Assembly (NCBI GenBank): GCA_016302015.1
Contig: JAEDOJ010000088.1
Coordinates: forward strand, 1 to 6,593
Source of the DNA: Oscillospiraceae bacterium
GTDB taxonomy: Bacteria > Bacillota_A > Clostridia > Oscillospirales > Oscillospiraceae
Length of the DNA stretch: 6,593 bases
Direction: 5' to 3'
Below, piece after piece: positions 5,199-6,593 of this stretch. Every line of letters starts with the position of its first letter. Positions within the stretch are counted from its first letter, which is position 1. The position numbers and the translations under genes were made by a program. The notes beneath the pieces are model-generated. The model was not told the origin of the DNA. It did not search any database and saw only the letters and a list, made by a program, of their open reading frames with translations.

Positions 5199-6593
5199 AT
5201 GAAGTACGATTTTACCGCAATTGAAAGCAAATGGCATGAGATTTGGGAAGAAAAGAAGCTGTATCAGGCCAAAAACGGTGCGGATCAGAAGAAATTCTAT
5301 GCGTTGATTGAATTTCCCTATCCTTCCGGCGTAGGTCTCCACGTGGGCCATGCCCGGCCCTATACCGCCATGGACGTCATTGCCAGAAAGCATCGGATGC
5401 AGGGGGAGAACGTCCTGTTCCCCATGGGCTATGACGCCTTCGGCCTGCCCACCGAGAACTATGCCATCAAAAATCATATCCACCCCGCCGTCGTGACGGA
5501 GCGGAATATTTCCGTCTTCCGCAGCCAGCTCAAGGCCCTTGGCTACAGCTTTGACTGGGATCGGGAGATCAACACCACAGACCCCGGCTATTTCAAGTGG
5601 ACTCAGTGGATTTTCCTGCAGATGTATAAGAATGGTCTGGCCTACAAGACCAAGATGCCCGTGAACTGGTGTACCTCCTGTAAGTGCGTCCTTGCCAACG
5701 AAGAGGTGGTGGACAACGCCTGTGAACGCTGCGGCAGTCCTGTCATCCGGAAGGAGCAGAGCCAGTGGATGCTCCGCATCACCAAGTACGCCCAGCGTCT
5801 GCTGGACGATCTGGACGAGCTGGATTTCATCGACCGGGTGAAGCTCCAGCAGAAAAACTGGATTGGTCGTTCCACCGGTGCGGAGGTTCGTTTTTCCTCT
5901 ACGCTGGGTGACGACATCCTGGTCTATACCACCCGTCCCGACACCCTCTTCGGCGCTACCTATATGGTTCTGTCTCCGGAGCACGCTCTGGTTGCCAAAT
6001 GGATGGATCGTCTGGAAAACGCGGATGAGGTCAAGGCTTATCAGGCGGAGGCCGCCGCAAAGTCCGACTTTGAGCGTACGGAGCTGGCCAAGGACAAGAC
6101 CGGCGTGATGCTCAAGGGCGTAAAAGGCGTCAACCCGGTGAACGGTAAGGAAATTCCCATCTTTATTTCCGACTATGTTTTGGCTACCTACGGTACCGGT
6201 GCCATTATGGCGGTGCCTGCCCATGACGACCGTGACTGGGACTTCGCCAAGAAGTTTGGCTGCGAGATCATCGAGGTGGTCAAAGGCGGCAACGTGGAGG
6301 AGGCTCCCTTTACCGACTGCGCCACAGGTATCATGGTCAATTCCGATTTCCTTGACGGCCTCACCGTGGAAGAAGCCAAGAAGGCCATCATCAAGTTCCT
6401 GACGGAAAAGGGAATTGGTGAAGCTAAGGTGAACTTCAAGCTGCGCGACTGGGTCTTCTCCCGTCAGCGCTACTGGGGCGAACCCATTCCCATTGTACAC
6501 TGCCCCAAGTGCGGCACGGTACCTCTGAAGGAAGAGGATCTGCCCTTGCTCCTGCCCGAGGTGGAGAGCTATGAGCTTACGGATGACGGTCAG
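5199..6593 (+). CDS. leuS: Leucyl-tRNA synthetase, N-terminal 465 codons (3' end outside window)
   Basis: LeuRS attaches leucine to tRNA-Leu and edits mischarged norvaline or isoleucine. The visible part starts [18 protein letters not shown] and includes HVGH (48-51, the HIGH ATP site) in [31 protein letters not shown] (79-92), a zinc-type cysteine cluster C158-x2-C161 with C175-x2-C178, the CP1 editing domain with [19 protein letters not shown] (244-262) and [19 protein letters not shown] (332-350, with D346 at the editing-site Asp position), then [17 protein letters not shown] (416-432) and a second CxxC pair (C435, C438). The KMSKS loop, anticodon-binding domain and C-terminal domain lie beyond the window. 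The start is one base after the rsfS stop, with GAGG about six bases upstream, so there is no room for a T-box leader directly in front. The HARPYT and GLPTEN variants resemble a LeuRS lineage of many anaerobic Firmicutes (from memory). Confidence 0.97.
   Translation, partial: MKYDFTAIESKWHEIWEEKKLYQAKNGADQKKFYALIEFPYPSGVGLHVGHARPYTAMDVIARKHRMQGENVLFPMGYDAFGLPTENYAIKNHIHPAVVTERNISVFRSQLKALGYSFDWDREINTTDPGYFKWTQWIFLQMYKNGLAYKTKMPVNWCTSCKCVLANEEVVDNACERCGSPVIRKEQSQWMLRITKYAQRLLDDLDELDFIDRVKLQQKNWIGRSTGAEVRFSSTLGDDILVYTTRPDTLFGATYMVLSPEHALVAKWMDRLENADEVKAYQAEAAAKSDFERTELAKDKTGVMLKGVKGVNPVNGKEIPIFISDYVLATYGTGAIMAVPAHDDRDWDFAKKFGCEIIEVVKGGNVEEAPFTDCATGIMVNSDFLDGLTVEEAKKAIIKFLTEKGIGEAKVNFKLRDWVFSRQRYWGEPIPIVHCPKCGTVPLKEEDLPLLLPEVESYELTDDGQ

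Noticed and set aside
5106..6500. Long open frame of 464 codons on the minus strand opposite leuS
   Set aside because: It lies opposite a clearly coding synthetase gene and has no family motifs; codon bias of leuS explains the lack of stops.

Overview
The window reads as one gene-dense block from a GC-rich member of the Clostridia (Firmicutes/Bacillota), most likely a gut Oscillospiraceae/Ruminococcaceae-type bacterium. This rests on strong AGGAGG-type ribosome binding sites, the order yhbY-nadD-yqeK-(LCP)-rsfS, which parallels the Bacillus subtilis yqeI-nadD-yqeK-yqeL cluster, clostridial-looking LeuRS sequence features, and G/C-biased third codon positions. The genus cannot be fixed from this sequence alone.

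Layout: all eight genes lie on the + strand. They are the 3' part of ftsY (1-538), rph (549-1265), rdgB (1262-1861), yhbY (1848-2291), a fused nadD-yqeK gene (2321-3511), a divergent LytR-CpsA-Psr (LCP) gene (3508-4797), rsfS (4832-5197) and the 5' part of leuS (5199 to the window end). The junctions are 10 nt, a 4-nt overlap, a 14-nt overlap, 29 nt, a 4-nt overlap, 34 nt and 1 nt. There is no non-coding stretch of 300 bases, no intergenic terminator, no RNA gene, no CRISPR array, and no sign of a mobile element. The likely reading is a single long transcription unit with extensive translational coupling. One internal promoter candidate lies inside the yqeK part, about 350 nt before the LCP gene.

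Function: the genes are mostly housekeeping. They cover membrane targeting of ribosomes (FtsY), tRNA 3'-end trimming (RNase PH), removal of non-canonical purine nucleotides (RdgB), large-subunit assembly (YhbY), NAD synthesis joined to Ap4A breakdown (NadD-YqeK), ribosome silencing (RsfS) and leucine charging (LeuRS). The envelope gene (LCP) is the outlier in this translation and nucleotide-hygiene set.

The points most worth a second look are these. The LCP protein seems to have lost most of the family's ligand-binding arginines. NadD and YqeK are fused in one reading frame. YhbY has a very basic C-terminal tail that is encoded across a dnaX-like slippery site. A good extended -10 promoter candidate overlaps a perfect 16-bp palindrome inside yqeK. 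I found no clear evidence of a wholly new biological system.
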